The notes beneath the pieces are model-generated. The model worked only from the letters and a program-made list of their open reading frames with translations. It searched no databases and was not told the DNA's origin. Position numbers and translations under genes: made by a program. From NCBI GenBank assembly GCA_027186245.1, contig CP114496.1:1061501-1125500 (forward strand): DNA of 64,000 bases. The letters are read 5' to 3'. Below are positions 1 through 12,415 of this stretch, one piece after another (the first letter of the stretch is position 1; every line of letters begins with the position of its first letter). The DNA comes from Coriaria nepalensis (lineage: Eukaryota; Streptophyta; Magnoliopsida; Cucurbitales; Coriariaceae).

Positions 1-1100
1 TTTGAGATGCCCAGACCGACATCTCACATGTCGGTCTGAAATGCAGAACGATACAGACTAGGATCTCATGTCTATGGTCGAAGGGTCGATGAGTCAAAGA
101 TTCAAAAGGTGGATGAGAATCTTACATAAATTATAGTCGAAGGGTCAATGGGTTGATCGATCGATGAGTTGATGGGTTGATGAATCGAAAGGAATTTGAG
201 ACGTCGAATTCAAGTTCCTTCCAAGGATCGAAAAGCATATCACATGTCGGTCTGAGATGCATAGACTGACATTCTGAGATGCCCATATTGACATCTCATA
301 TCTCGATCTAAGATGTAGAGCAATATAGACTGAGATCTCATGTTTGTGGTCAAAGGGTCGATTGGTCGAAGAGTCGATGAGCATTTTAGACTGACAACAA
401 AATTCGAGTCCCTTCGAAATGTCGAAGGGCATCTCCCATGTTAGTGGTCAAAGGGTCGATGGGTTAATAGATCGAAGGGTCAATGGACATCTCACATAAA
501 TTGTAGTCGAAAGGTTGATGGGTGGAAGGGTCGTATCTCAGACCAACGTCTCACATAATTCGAGTCATTTCGAAGGTTTAAAGGGTCGAAGGGAATCTTA
601 GAGTTACATTTGAGATGCATAGACCGGCATCTCACATGTTGGTCTGTGATGCAGAGTCATACAGAGTGATATCTCATATTGGTCTATGGTCGAAGGGTTA
701 GCGGGTTAAGATCGAAAGTTGAAAGGTCGAAGGGAATCTCTCATAATTTATAGTTGAATGGTCGATTAGTCAATCGGTTGATGGCAGAAAGGTCGAACAT
801 ATGATCTCGGTTCAGAGTTCTCGATTCAAACAGACATATGATCTGGATCTAGACCGACATAGGATCTCGGTCTAAATCAACATGTGATCTCGATCCAAAA
901 CAATATGTGCTCTTAGTCTTTGACTACATACCGATAACTCAATCTAGGAAGTATATTATATTAGATCTCGGTCTGCGAAGGAAGAAAAAATTATATGCAA
1001 AGGAAAATGAAGAACTCGGTCTAGAAAGGTAGCTCGGTCTGGGAAGAGAAAAATTAAACTCAGTAAAAGATCTCAATCTAAAAGCTCGGTAAAAGAAAAT
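1..1100. repeat. diverged tandem satellite, GTCGAAGGG / CACATGTCGGTCTG family
   Basis: Short motifs recur at irregular spacing: GTCGAAGGGTCGATGGGTTGA-like runs alternate with a block containing ACATCTCACATGTCGGTCTG followed by AGATGCAGA-CATACAGACT. At least four such alternations are visible in the first 700 bases. From about 820 the pattern changes to GATCTCGGTCT repeats and then fades. The array starts before the window edge. A related array lies at 59385-59820. No coding capacity; the frames open here are by-products of the repeat. Confidence 0.75.
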
Positions 1101-2294
1101 GATTTTGATATGTTGCATAAAAAGAAAATTTCTCGGCTTGCGTATTAGTATATAAACTTTTGTATTAATACAAGTGATTTTGATGTAGCAATTATTTTAA
1201 CTATTAAATTTATAAGAACAATTAAAATTTATGCACAAAGACAAATAAAAATACTTTAAAATGGCATAAAAAGCTTAATAATTTATTATTAGTGGCGGTT
1301 TGGAATCAAGCCAATTTTAAAAAGTTAAAATTTCTTTTACGAACCATAAAAAAAATTTTTACGGACCAGCCGGTTCCACCACTGGTTCGGCGAATGACAT
1401 GCAAGTGTTGGGTCCACCCTGAGTACATAAAATAAGGAAGGGTCAGGCCACTACAACGAAACTGACTTATTATCATTGGGCCTACAATCACTTTGCAATA
1501 TTTATAGCAATTTTTTAAGCCAATCTTTTTTATGGCCTTAGAAAAATTGAAAAGCCTAGTTGACAGATTTTTGAGTAAATAAATAAATTTTTCATGTTAT
1601 ATTTTAATATCTTTCTTAAGGAACGTAAATTTCTTACATGTTGATTTAACAAAAACGCTACATCATATACTATTCATTTGACTTAAAGAGAGAAAATAAG
1701 CTCAAGACATATTGCATGTCACCATATCACATTTCTATCATAATAGTACGAGTGATAAATAAAATTTATTGTTAATAAAATAAAAAGATGAAGACATGGT
1801 CATGTCAGTTTATATATTGTATCCCGCCAAAGACTTTTGCCGATATCAAACTTCCTTCTTATATTTGAACCAAATCTCTAACTTTCCCTCCATCATTCAA
1901 ATTTTTTTCTTCCTCTCACCTCTTTGAACCAAAAAAAGCTTCTCTATCTCTAATATATTTGTTGGTGTTTTTTTTTTTTCAAAATTCCTTGTTATTTAAT
2001 GCTTAGTTGGATTTAGATATGAATCCTATCCTTCCGCTCTCCGTCTCCACTCTTCAACAAAAAACCCCCCTCTCTCTCTCTCTCCAACACTCTTTCTTCT
2101 TTCCTTTTTTCACACCATTCGGATCATTGATTCCAATGCTTCCCATCACATATGATAATGACTAGAAGCCTTTTCCGACCTTTGACACTTCTATTCTCAA
2201 ATTCCCATTCGGCTTCTAACGAGTGCTTAGATTTAGGTGGCTGAGATGGGGAATGTTTCCTTATCCTTTTATTTAACTTTGAAAAATAATTATT
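1101..2294. other. AT-rich spacer, no gene recognised
   Basis: No convincing open frame or conserved protein segment. It holds a pyrimidine-rich stretch (about 1870-2110, CT-runs) just before the copia relic. It could be an eroded retrotransposon leader, but I see no LTR or primer-binding site. Confidence 0.4.
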
Positions 2295-2354
2295 TTGTCC
2301 CCCCACTTTTTCTTAAATTTACTTTATGTGCTCATGTTGACTAAACAATTAAAT

Positions 2355-5010
2355 TGTGTTGTTTCATTTTCTCACACTCATTTTTCATATCAGAACTCGT
2401 TGTCAAAGAGGTTGATTGGAGCGGTGAGGCATATAATGGACTTTACATTTTTCAATCAAGCCCAATCACTTCCCTTTATGCGACTACATCGGCAAATTCT
2501 ACCTTATGGCATCAACACTTAGGTTATCCTTCTTATTTTTCAATTTTGAACGTTATTCATGTTTCTGGAAAAAAAATATATGATTGTGATATTTGTGCAC
2601 ATTCAAAGAATACTAGACCTTCATTTTTACATTCATTGACTAAAAGTTTGATGCCTTTTAATAGAATATTTTGTGCTATTTAGGAAGGTTATAAAAAAGC
2701 TTCTTTGACATAAGAGCATTATTTTCTTACTATTGTTGATTGCATGAACAAATTCATGTCGAAATCTCCAAAAAAATGGGATAGTTGAACATAAGTATTG
2801 ACATATTTTAAATGCCGCATGGTGTCTTCGATTTCAAGCCAATCCTGATTTCAAATTTGGGGTGAATATATTTTAATTATTACTTATCTGATAAATTGTA
2901 CTCCTACTCCCACTCTTGAAAATAAATCTTTAGTTCAGCTTCTCTTTAATAAAATCTCTTCATATTCTCATGTTCGTTGGTTTCTTATGTCTTTATTATG
3001 CTCAAACTCTCTATGTTCATTCTGATAAATTTTCTGCTAGATCTTGTAAATACATTTTTATCGGCTATCCGAACAACCAAAAATCTTACAAACTTTACAA
3101 CATCAAAACTAACTCAGTAATTTTTTCTCATTATGTAACTTTCTTTGAAACTCAATTTCCTTATTTAAATATTTCTTCCTCACCTATACATGTTCTTCCT
3201 CTCCTAGTTCATGAACCTCTCGAAACCTCCCTCCCACCTAAACCCCAAACCGATCTCATGAATATTCCACACTCAACACCTACCCTACCTTTACCACCAC
3301 CTGATCCGCAATGTCCTCGTCGTACCACTCATCCTCCCTTGTATCTTTCAAATTATGATTAACCTTTTATTTTTTAAAAATAAGTTTGTCACCTTCTCTG
3401 ACGCTCAATCAGTCTAAGCTATGCTGTATTTGTTGCTCTATTTTCTCTCTTTTACTCATTTTTCTTCCCCTCAAACATCCTTCTTACATGCCTTAAATAC
3501 TACTCTGAGCATTCTTGTTACACAAAAGTTGTTTGTCATTCTTACTGGAGAGATGCTATGAACTCTGAACTTAATGGCTTGGAGGAGAATGCCACATAGA
3601 CATTGAAACCCTTCTAAGTTGAAAAAAAACCAATTGGCTGCATTGGGATTTTCAAAACCAAACTTCGAGCAAGTGGTTTCATTAAGCGCTACAAAGTCTG
3701 ACTAGTTTCCAAAGGTTATAATCAGTTTAAAGATTTGGATCATCAGGAAACCTTTGGTGTAGTTGTTAAAATGGTCATGGTTTGTTGTGTTATTACCCAT
3801 ACTTCTGCTTGCAAATGGATCATTCATCAAGTGAATGTTCACAATGCCTTCCTTCATTGTGATCTAGATGATGAGGTTTATATACAACCCTTACCTAGCT
3901 ATCACACCAAGGGCGATACTCATGTATTCTAGCCTCTCTAAATCCATCCATGACTTGAAACAAGCCTACAGAAATTGATATTTTAAACTAATATTTTAAA
4001 CTGATATTTGTTCTTCTTTATGTAAGTCTCACTCAATCTCATGCAGATCATTCTCTCTTTATTCTCACCACTACCTCATCTTTCATTGTTATGGTACTTT
4101 ATGTTGACGATGTTTTAGTTCCAAGCACTGAACTCTCACAAGTTGAACATTTAAAGGAACCATTATATCATCATTTCAAAATGAAAGACTTAGGTCCTCT
4201 CAAGTACTTTCTTGGCCTTGAAGTCGCTCGTTCTCCCTTCAGTATTTTTCTATCACAACGAAAGTATATCCCTGATATTATTATTGATAGTGGTCATCTC
4301 AATACCCGACCAGTTCCTTTTCCTATGGAACAAAACTCGAAGCTCAACCTCACTGATGGTGATATCATTCCTAATCTCACTCTTTATCATCGTCTCATAT
4401 ATCTCACCATCACTCATTCGGACACTGTCTTCCTTTCAACATCCTCCATCATTTCATACTCGCATCTCGCACACCTAATCTTACTGTTGTTATTTTTGTC
4501 CTCCGTTACCTCAAAGGCACCCCTGGTCAAGGGTTTTTTTTTTTTTTTTGGTATCTATTTCTGATTTTCATGTCACCACGCACACCGATTCTAATTGGAC
4601 AAGTTGTTATACTCCTTTTTCCCTAGACCTACGGTTTCTTTTTCATGCTTGGCTCTAGTCCCATCTTTTGGCGCATCGCCTGATAATCCACTAAAGCGAT
4701 GTATTGCACAATGGTTGTTACTACATGCAAGTCCACTTGGCTTAAACAGCTCCTCCTCAATCTCGGCCTTCCACATCCAATTCCTATAACTTTACTTTGT
4801 AACAATCAATCTTCCCTCTACATTACTCAAAATCTTGTTTTCATTGAATGCACTAAACATATTTAAATTAATAGTCATCTCATTTATGAAAAAATTCATT
4901 ATGAACTCATCACCACGTTTCTTATTTCTTCTAACCAATAGCTTGCCGACATCTTTACCAAACCCAAACCCATGCACATGCCTAAATGTAAGGGTAGGGT
5001 GGGGAAAACT
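2355..5010 (+). pseudogene. Ty1/copia retrotransposon polyprotein relic (GAG-pre-integrase to RNase H)
   Basis: Pieces of a copia polyprotein appear in order but in different frames with many stops. A GAG-pre-integrase segment (TLWHQHLGYPS) is followed by a zinc-finger-like CDICAHSKNTR near 2590-2620. Integrase remnants with NGIVEH near 2780 come next, then the integrase C-terminal part with KCIFIGY-like KYIFIGYPNNQKSYK near 3050. Reverse transcriptase follows: VNVHNAFLHCDLDDEVYIQ near 3835-3885 and the catalytic LYVDDVLV at about 4097, then KDLGPLKYFLGLEV. An RNase H tail with HVTTHTDSNW lies near 4570, and DQLADIFTKP-like sequence near 4940. The G-rich stretch at 4987-5005 fits a polypurine tract. 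Gag, protease and both LTRs were not recognised. Element type is certain; lineage within copia is not. Confidence 0.9.
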
Positions 5011-5868
5011 GTAAAAGTGAATGATTAATTAGTGGGTGTAAAAATATTACAGTTCTAATAAAAGTTTTATTTCCAAGTTTCAATCACACACATATCTCAA
5101 CACTTAATTTTCAATTATAAGAAAGAAGTGAAACTCAAACCTCAATTCATTCTGTCTATTAATTTGGGTTACGAAATTTTCTAAGACCCGAAATAGATCT
5201 AAAAAAAATCCCCTTTTCAGTATTTTACCATTATTCATCCGTCCTTTTTTTCTTTTTAAAGCTTTTTTGGGAAGTAAAAGATGCACAAGCTTTTCTTCCT
5301 TTCTTAGTCGATCGATTCACATGGTAGGTTTTGTCCTATATTTTATCCAAATTTATCCAGATCAGTAGCATACACATGACATAGGACACAAGGTAGTATA
5401 TTTTTCAAGGAATGAACTCCTCTCGTGCTCTTAGCCTCTTGGAGATCTAATCTCATCCCTTCAATCTTACGTTATTATTATTATTTTTTTTTCTTAACCT
5501 CACTAATGGGAATAAGGTTATTGAAAAGAGGGATAGTTCATAATTGAAGAAGAAGATATCCAAGAGAGTTGCAGGAGTAATGATAGAACTCACTGTGTGG
5601 CCAAGATAATCAAGAGTTTAATTTCAAGAATTGGATGTAGAGCTTGAATCCGGAATTACCCCATAGTCTACAACTATTGGACTTACGTCAAACTTGTAAT
5701 GCCGAACCCTGCATTCAACCAAAACTGGGAGGATTAGATTGAACCTTCAATTAAATTTTAAACAAGATTTGACGATCTATCTAGAGAATTTTCTATTTTT
5801 ATTTTTAATTAAAATATGAAATAAATTAAATCTGGAAACGAGGTTTTGCCAAACTTTATTGCCGTCTA

Positions 5869-5909
<41 letters not shown>

Positions 5910-6189
5910 TAAAAGAGCAAAATAAAAAAATGCACATAAATATACAAGTATTAAAATAACCTTAGGAAATCAACCTTAATAAAATATAAGGTTAAGTATA
6001 CTTTGAATTCCTATATGCGAATTTATCCGCTTGTAATCTCTAGTCAACTTTTTAGAGATTGTATTATCTAAATCAAAATTTTTAATTCGCCCGATAATTT
6101 TTTAGGCAAATGGATTGATATGTTGGTTATGCATGTTATATCATTAAAATAAATATATTTATTGTTATTTCATATTTATTTTTGAAGTT
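5011..6189. other. spacer with a 34-base poly-A run
   Basis: No gene recognised. A pure A tract lies at 5873-5906. The segment just after the copia relic could include 3' LTR sequence, but no second LTR was found to compare. A stretch near 5985-6010 (ATAAGGTTAAGTATACTTTGA) resembles, in inverted orientation, sequence near 7985-8005, so the fold-back region to the right may extend to here. Confidence 0.35.
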
Positions 6190-6870
6190 TTTTTTTCAAC
6201 TTTTCTTCTCTATTAAATTTTTATTCTATTTAATCATCCCAATTTTTATTTTTTATTTTTTTTAAATGAAATAATTAAGGGAAAAAAAAGGCCGAAAGCC
6301 GATTTATTTTCTCATAAATATATAAAATGATCTGACATTTTTTAATGAGAAATTAGATCGTTTTCAATTGATTTTTTGCAAAAAGAAAACTGATCAAATC
6401 AAATTAGTTCGAATCTTCGCAATAAACCTGATCGATCAAATCCTTACCGAAGTCAGAATCAAGAACTGATCAATCCGATTAACGAAAAATTAATTGGTTC
6501 ATCTTCTTCTCTAATTAACGAAAAATATATTTAATAGAATTTTTTTTTTTTAATCTATTTCATCTTCTTATTCGAGGAAGAAGATAAATCAATCAATTAT
6601 TCACTAATTAGATTTATCTGTTCTCGTTCTCAACTTGTGGAAGGATTGGATCAACTGGATTTATCGCAAAGATCCGAACCAATTCAATTTGATCTATTTT
6701 CTTTTTGTGAAAAATCAATCGAAAACGATCTAATTTCTCACAAAAAAATGTAGGATCGCTTTATTTATTTATAAGAAATCGGATTGGTTTTTTTTCCCTT
6801 ATTATTTCATTCTTCTAAAATAAAAAATGAAAAGTTGAATTATTAAAGAGAATAAGAAATTAATATGTGA
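6190..6870. mobile_element. fold-back element 1 (large inverted repeat)
   Basis: The left arm (about 6190-6521) reads closely as the reverse complement of the right arm (about 6563-6870). Matching landmarks on the two strands are GAGAAATTAGATCGTTTTC, TTGATTTTTTGCAAAAAGAAAA, AATTAGTTCGAATCTTCGC / AATTGGTTCGGATCTTTGC, and AAATGAAATAATTAAGGG / GAATGAAATAATAAGGG. The arms are roughly 300 bases with a loop of about 40, and diverged by scattered substitutions and small gaps. No transposase is encoded. This is the architecture of a non-autonomous fold-back or MITE-like element; the family is unknown to me. Confidence 0.7.
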
Positions 6871-7029
6871 GAAAAGTATGAACAAACCTCCATTGGTTCG
6901 ATCTCCAACAATAATGGATGTCTCGAGACCTCCATTGTTCAGATCTCCTACAGCAATGAAGGTATGTTCTTTTTTTTTTTTTCCCTTCTTCACAAGGAAA
7001 ATAATAAATTATTAGACTAAATCATTTTT

Positions 7030-7990
7030 TAGTCACTATGACGTTCGGTTTCTTCAAATTCGTTTATGTGTAGTTTCCAATTAACATTTTAGTTCAAGTG
7101 AGATTTATTATTCCCTATGAACCGAATAAGACCACTGTGCTTACTTGACATTCTAATATACATGTCACCTCGTTAAAAATAATTATTCATTATTTTTTTC
7201 ATCATTAATATTTCATTATTTCAAATTTTCTTAACTTTTAATTTATTATTTTCTTTTAAATCTAAAGTTTATTTTTTTTTCTAATGACAAATTTAGGGGT
7301 AAAAAAGTGAATTGAAACAAATTTGATTTCTTTACAAAATATCCAAATAGAATTATATTTTTGTTGTAAACCCGATCGTATTAATTCTATTCTTCCTTGT
7401 GAAGAACCGAATCTGATACATATGTTCGTCAAGATGACTCTGGATCCCCAAAAAAAAGGAGAGTTTCAACTAGACCTCGAATGGTCTGGTTGAATATTTT
7501 TTATTTATTTAGAATTTAGGGTCATCTTAACGAAAATGATGAAATCGATTCAATCTCTCATGAGGTAAAAATAACGAAATTTCTATTCTATTTGGATATT
7601 TTGCGAAAAAAAAAATGAATTATTTCGATCGATTTTTCTCAAAAAAAAATTTATTTAGACTATATTTTTCTAAAAAATTGGGTCGAGTTTCCTTTTTTTT
7701 TTTTCACCCCTAAATTTTACATTAAAATAAAAGAAAATTTAGATTTAAATAAAATAGTAAATTAAAAAGGAAAAAATTTTAAAATAATGAAAAATTAATG
7801 ATGAAAGAATAAATAATTATTTTTATTAATGTAGTAGCATAATAGTCATGTTAGCATTGATGGTATGAATTTGACATATCACGTCAGCATCGATGATATG
7901 AATTTTGTTCACGTGGACATACAAAATTTTTGAACTATAGACAAAACAACACATAAATAAATTTGAAAACATCAAATTGCACATAAATTA
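7030..7990. mobile_element. fold-back element 2 (large inverted repeat)
   Basis: The left arm (about 7036-7443) pairs with the reverse complement of about 7512-7985. Shared landmarks are CAAAATATCCAAATAGAAT (7337-7355) against its complement at 7583-7602, AAATTTAGGGGT (7290s) against ACCCCTAAATTT (7707-7718), TTCGTCAAGATGACTCT against AGGGTCATCTTAACGAA, and TTCAAATTCGTTTATGTGTAGTTT against the segment ending near 7975. The spacer is about 70 bases. No open frame of note. It may be related to, or nested in a larger structure with, fold-back element 1. Confidence 0.65.
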
Positions 7991-9460
7991 AAAAGTAAAT
8001 CTAACCTTATTATTATTTTAGTCATTAATATTTATACGTTTTCAAATATTATTTTTGTTTAAATTTTAATATAGATATAAATTATTATTTTTTGTTTAAA
8101 TCATTTATAATACTATTACATCAAATAGTATTCAAACATTGGCCAATATCCATATAAATTAATTATTTAAATATTCTCTTGACTTTTTGAGCTATATTTC
8201 AAGTGTCCGACTAAATTTTTTACCGGCAAAAATGGATATTGGATCTTTGAAAGAATTCAAATCAATTTGATAATAATAAATTTGATATATTTTACTAAGA
8301 AGGTTTACGGTTTGAATTCATATAGCCCTAATAATCTAATAATCTAATGAATGTCCTTCTTTTTACTACCAAACGTTTCAATCAAATTTGTCATAATACT
8401 CATAATGATCAATTTTCCAAAGATCTCATTATATTCCAAGCTATTTATAAATAAATTTGTAATTAATATTAGAGTCGACGATACGAACAAATTTGACGAC
8501 CTATTTTGAGACCAGTCTATTTTGAATCAGGCTAGATCAAATTCGGTTTGTGCAAAGCTGAGCTCGGGATAGAGTCTTAAAATTAAGACCCAACCCGAAC
8601 CCATTTATATGCGAGACCTAATCGGATCGGACTTGGGCTTGCACGGGTCCAAATAAGGGCCCGTGTCCCTTTTTCGAGCTCTAGTCAATATCTTAAAAAA
8701 GTCTTCGGCCCAAGTCACTTTCTATCAGGAGTGGGGCCCTCTGTTTTGGAAGCTGACGAACAACTATTTTGAGAGTTTCTAAGGAAGGCGGATTCTCTTC
8801 TTCTTCTTAATTCAAATGGGTTTCCATTTTTTTATTCTTTTTTCGCAATGTCTTTTCAAGGGTGAATTGAATTTCTTCACCGAAAAAAATTAATAAATCA
8901 CAAATAATTGCACACGAGAAAAGTCCCTTCAAACTACTCCGATCCTTTCTTGTGGGTATCATCACATGAACAGCTTTTAATGTATGTTTGTATATATATA
9001 CATATATAATTAGTATATTACTTTAATCATAGTTCAACCCTTCAACGCCATGAAAAAGTAGATTGGGGAAGAAGGGTACATTTTTTGTTTTTGTTTTTTT
9101 TTTTTCGCGGTAGTCTTGTCTTCTTCTTGCTTATATCCCATATGAAGAAAAAAAAAATCCCTTCTTTTTATAGTTTCTTACTTCAAGCTTCTTCTTGCAG
9201 TTTCTGATTAACAGTTTTTTTTTTTTGGCAGGGAATTAAAATCTATCTGGTTAGATTGAGGAGTGTCGGTTGTCAAAGGCAGGTGCAGTGTTTTAATTGG
9301 ATTTTGAACAGACTTAGTCCTTCAGATGTTTGTTAAAAGTCCTAAATGAGTTCTCTTTGACTCTTTTAGTTAGAAATTAGCTCATCACGTTCTTCATTCA
9401 ATACAAGTTCTCCTTTTTCTTTATCTCTTTCTTTCTTTCCTTCACCAATTTGTTATCACA
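7991..9460. other. AT-rich spacer and promoter region of the GT47 gene
   Basis: No gene recognised. From about 8460 to 8680 there is a GC-richer patch with repeated CCGAACCC / GGGCCCG-like motifs, typical of worn non-coding transposon sequence. The final 400 bases before the GT47 start contain pyrimidine runs (CTTTTTCTTTATCTCTTTCTTTC near 9411-9440) consistent with a plant 5' leader. Confidence 0.35.
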
Positions 9461-11460
9461 ATGTCCGAGAAGAGCATGATCTCATCATCAAGGTTTCTTC
9501 TCTACTTAATAACAGTCTCTATGTTCCTTTTGATCCTTTCTTCCATGTTCCTTCTTCAATTCAGCTACTCTTCATTATTTCCCAGATCAGTTTTTAAGCT
9601 TATTCTTGTCAATACCAGCACTTCAATTGAGAATGAAAAGATCATTTTCCCTATTTTTTCATCCGGGTCCCCCCAATTTGATCCGAAAAGCCCTACAAGA
9701 AGTAAACAGTTTTCAGGCCAACTATCGAACAAGACCCAAAAATTAAATTCTTATGGTAAAACTCACCCTCTTCTCAGAATATTTATGTACAATCTTCCGG
9801 CCGATTTTCACTTCGCCTTATTGGGCTGGAAAAATGAAAACCGAACTTGGCCAAATGTCAACAACCTGAATCAAATCCCTCCATACCCAGGTGGATTAAA
9901 TTTACAGCATAGTATGGAGTATTGGCTAACCCTTAGTCTTCTATCGTCAAATAACCCGAAAATGGCTCAAACATGTACTACAATTAGGGTTTATAATTCG
10001 AGTCAAGCTGATGTGATTTTCGTTCCATTCTTTGCGTCTTTGAGTTACAATAGACATTCTAAGCTACATGGGAAAGATCAAAAGCATAGCGTTGACAATC
10101 GACTGCAAGAAAGATTGGTTAAGTTTTTGTTTGGTAGCAAAGAATGGAAGCGATTTGGGGGAAAAGATCATGTTATAGTTGCTCATCATCCGAATAGTAT
10201 GCTATATGCAAGGAAGAGATTGGGGTCCGCCATTTTCGTGCTTGCTGATTTTGGGAGGTATCCGAAAGAAGTAGCGAATCTTGACAAGGATGTTATTGCT
10301 CCTTATAAGCATGTAGTGAGGGCAATTCGTAGACATGAATCTGCCCCGTTTGAGGAACGTCCTATATTGGTTTATTTCAAAGGTGCTATATATCGAAAAG
10401 ATGTGAGTCTCTCTCTCTCTCTCTCTCTACCTTTTTTTTTTACCTATGCTACAAATGAATGAAATTTCTTATCAATCAAGAAATGCTCCAAACAAAAAAT
10501 TGTATATGGTATGGTTAGCTTGTAATCCCAATTTGATGTTTGAAGGATTTAATAGTGCATTTGGATGAGAATTTGAAACTCTATTTTGAGTCCAATCTTG
10601 TTAAAATACAGTTTGCACAATGGCCAGTTTGCTCAAGTGTCTTCCAAAATCCTGTTTGTATTTAATTTATTAATTTTCCAAACTCTAAGATAAATAATTA
10701 CATCATTTAAATTAAATCTTGTACTGAAAACTCTGTTTCAAGAAATCCAGTTCTAAAACACTAAGTTTTGCCAAACTCTAGTTTACTCAAACTACAGTTT
10801 CAAAAGCTAAACTAAAATTTAGTCCATAATGTTTCATAAAGACACCCTATTTCATCTTCGAAATTGAGAAGATAGTAATAAATAATCCAAAAGAGTTGAA
10901 AGTATAAGCATGTTATTCTCATTGGAGTCATCTTTCAGGGAGGAGTAATTCGTCAAGAGCTCTACTACCTTCTAAAAGATGAAAAAGACGTGCACTTTGC
11001 ATTCGGAAGTGTAGGAGGAAATGGGGTCCGAAAAGCAAGCGAAGGAATGGCCTCATCCAAATTCTGCCTCAATATAGCCGGAGACACACCTTCTTCAAAC
11101 CGCCTTTTTGATTCAATCGCAAGTCATTGTGTTCCCGTTATAATAAGCGACGAAATTGAACTCCCATATGAAGATGTCTTAGACTACTCTCAATTTTGCT
11201 TATTTGTCCATTCTTCTGATGCAGTGAAGAAGGGTTATCTAGTAAATCTTCTTCGTGGGATTGGGAAAGAAAAGTGGACTGAGATGTGGGAAAGGTTAAA
11301 GGAAGTAGAACATCATTTTGAATATCAGTTTCCGTCTAAGACAGGTGATGCTGTTGATATGATATGGCAAGCCATTTCTAGGAAGGTGTCTGGGGTTTCT
11401 TTTAGACTGAATCGCGAAAATAGATTTAAAAAATCTCGGATTTTCTTAAAGAACAACTGA
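9461..11460 (+). CDS. exostosin-family glycosyltransferase (GT47), probable Golgi type II membrane enzyme
   Basis: Two exons: 9461-10402 and 10939-11460, joined in phase 0 (donor GTGAGT, acceptor TTTCAG), giving 487 residues. Residues about 12-36 form one hydrophobic signal anchor, then a variable stem, then the exostosin domain from about residue 104 (LRIFMYNLP) to 455. Landmarks are GGLNLQHSMEYWL, ADVIFVPFFASLSY, HVIVAHHPNSM, SKFCLNIAGDTPSSNRLFDS and VPVIISDEIELPYEDVLDYS; the last two form the typical C-terminal nucleotide-sugar-binding half. Plant GT47 proteins of this kind build pectin or hemicellulose side chains in the Golgi; resemblance to the ARAD-like group is only general, so donor and acceptor are not assigned. 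Without splicing the first exon would run into a CT microsatellite (10408-10429) and stop. Both exons are intact. Confidence 0.9.
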
Positions 11461-11978
11461 AAGGGATGATGAAAGAGTTGGTAAGTTTTTCTCCCATTGA
11501 TATCTCTTGAAGTTGATATCGTGTTGTTATCATGGAAGAAATTTTGGCTCAAAATAGAGGCACATATTTGGAAGCAAAAGGAGAGACAACAAGAGGCTTA
11601 GCTTTGGATAACTTTTGCTCATGGTACTTGTAAATTTGATATGGCTCTTGATTCTATTCATTCTACTTGAGGAACTTTTTTACACTACAATTTGAGGAGA
11701 GGCAAACAAAACATTATAGTTCTTTTATGTGAGATTTTAGCTTAACAAGAATCCGTAAACTAGTAAAATTCTTCTCAAAAGCTTAAATCTAAACACAATC
11801 TAGACTAAATTTTACAATCTAGACTAATTTTTAGTTTGCACAAACTCTAATTTATCCGAACTACTGTTTAAATTGCTGAACCGAGAAAGAAGAAACTTAA
11901 AGACAGAGTCAAACCCCCTTTTGAGTAGCTAATGAAGATGAGAATCATACCATCATCTCCATATATTTCTCCTTTGTA
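11461..11978. other. intergenic, convergent 3' ends of GT47 and CLE45-like genes
   Basis: No coding signal. This interval must hold the 3' UTRs of the + strand glycosyltransferase and the - strand CLE gene. Confidence 0.4.
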
Positions 11979-12326
11979 TCAGTGATAGAGTTCCCACCAT
12001 GACCCGTTTCTTCTTTCCCTAGAAAATCCCCTTTGGAGTCTCTCAACATTTTTATTGTGAATGGGGTCTGACCCTCTCCTAACTCTTCTTTTGTTTGCTT
12101 GGTCTAGATCAAATGTCATTGATGAAGGTGAAGGAGCCACAGCAAGTTTGGATTGTTGCAGGTCCTCTTCCTTAGAAAAAACAACATAACTCTCCACATC
12201 ATGCAAACTATCGAAAATGGTCGGGTTGATGTTTCTTATTGCAGAGATCTGTATTGATTGAAGAAGAGCCAAGAAGACAACGCAAACAAGCAAAATGATC
12301 CTTTTTATAGAAATGAAAAAACCCAT
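11979..12326 (-). CDS. CLE45: CLE45-type CLAVATA3/ESR-related peptide precursor
   Basis: Single exon, 115 residues. The first 29 residues (MGFFISIKRIILLVCVVFLA...) form a signal peptide. A variable acidic linker follows, then the CLE motif RRVRRGSDPIHN at residues 80-91 (12054-12089), which as I recall is the same dodecapeptide as Arabidopsis CLE45. CLE45 peptide is secreted and acts through the receptor kinase BAM3 to restrain root protophloem differentiation. Here 24 residues follow the motif (KNVERLQRG...WWELYH), so C-terminal trimming is needed as well as N-terminal cleavage. The start was chosen at the Met that opens the signal peptide; the frame stays open upstream to 12506, but that part is low-complexity (poly-F, HTHTH, IYIYIY from a microsatellite) and is 5' leader or promoter. 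Confidence 0.88.
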   Translation of the reverse strand: MGFFISIKRIILLVCVVFLALLQSIQISAIRNINPTIFDSLHDVESYVVFSKEEDLQQSKLAVAPSPSSMTFDLDQANKRRVRRGSDPIHNKNVERLQRGFSRERRNGSWWELYH

Positions 12327-12382
12327 GTTTCTTCTACAAGTGCCAAAAATGAAAAGGAATTGAAGTAGGTGTTGTGTTATAT

Positions 12383-12415
12383 AAATATATATATATATAT
12401 GTGTGTGTGTGTGTA
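12383..12415. repeat. compound (TA)n(TG)n microsatellite upstream of the CLE45-like gene
   Basis: An alternating AT run passes into a GT run. On the gene strand it lies 60-90 bases before the ATG, next to TATATTTATATA, so it overlaps the likely TATA box or transcription start. Confidence 0.8.
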
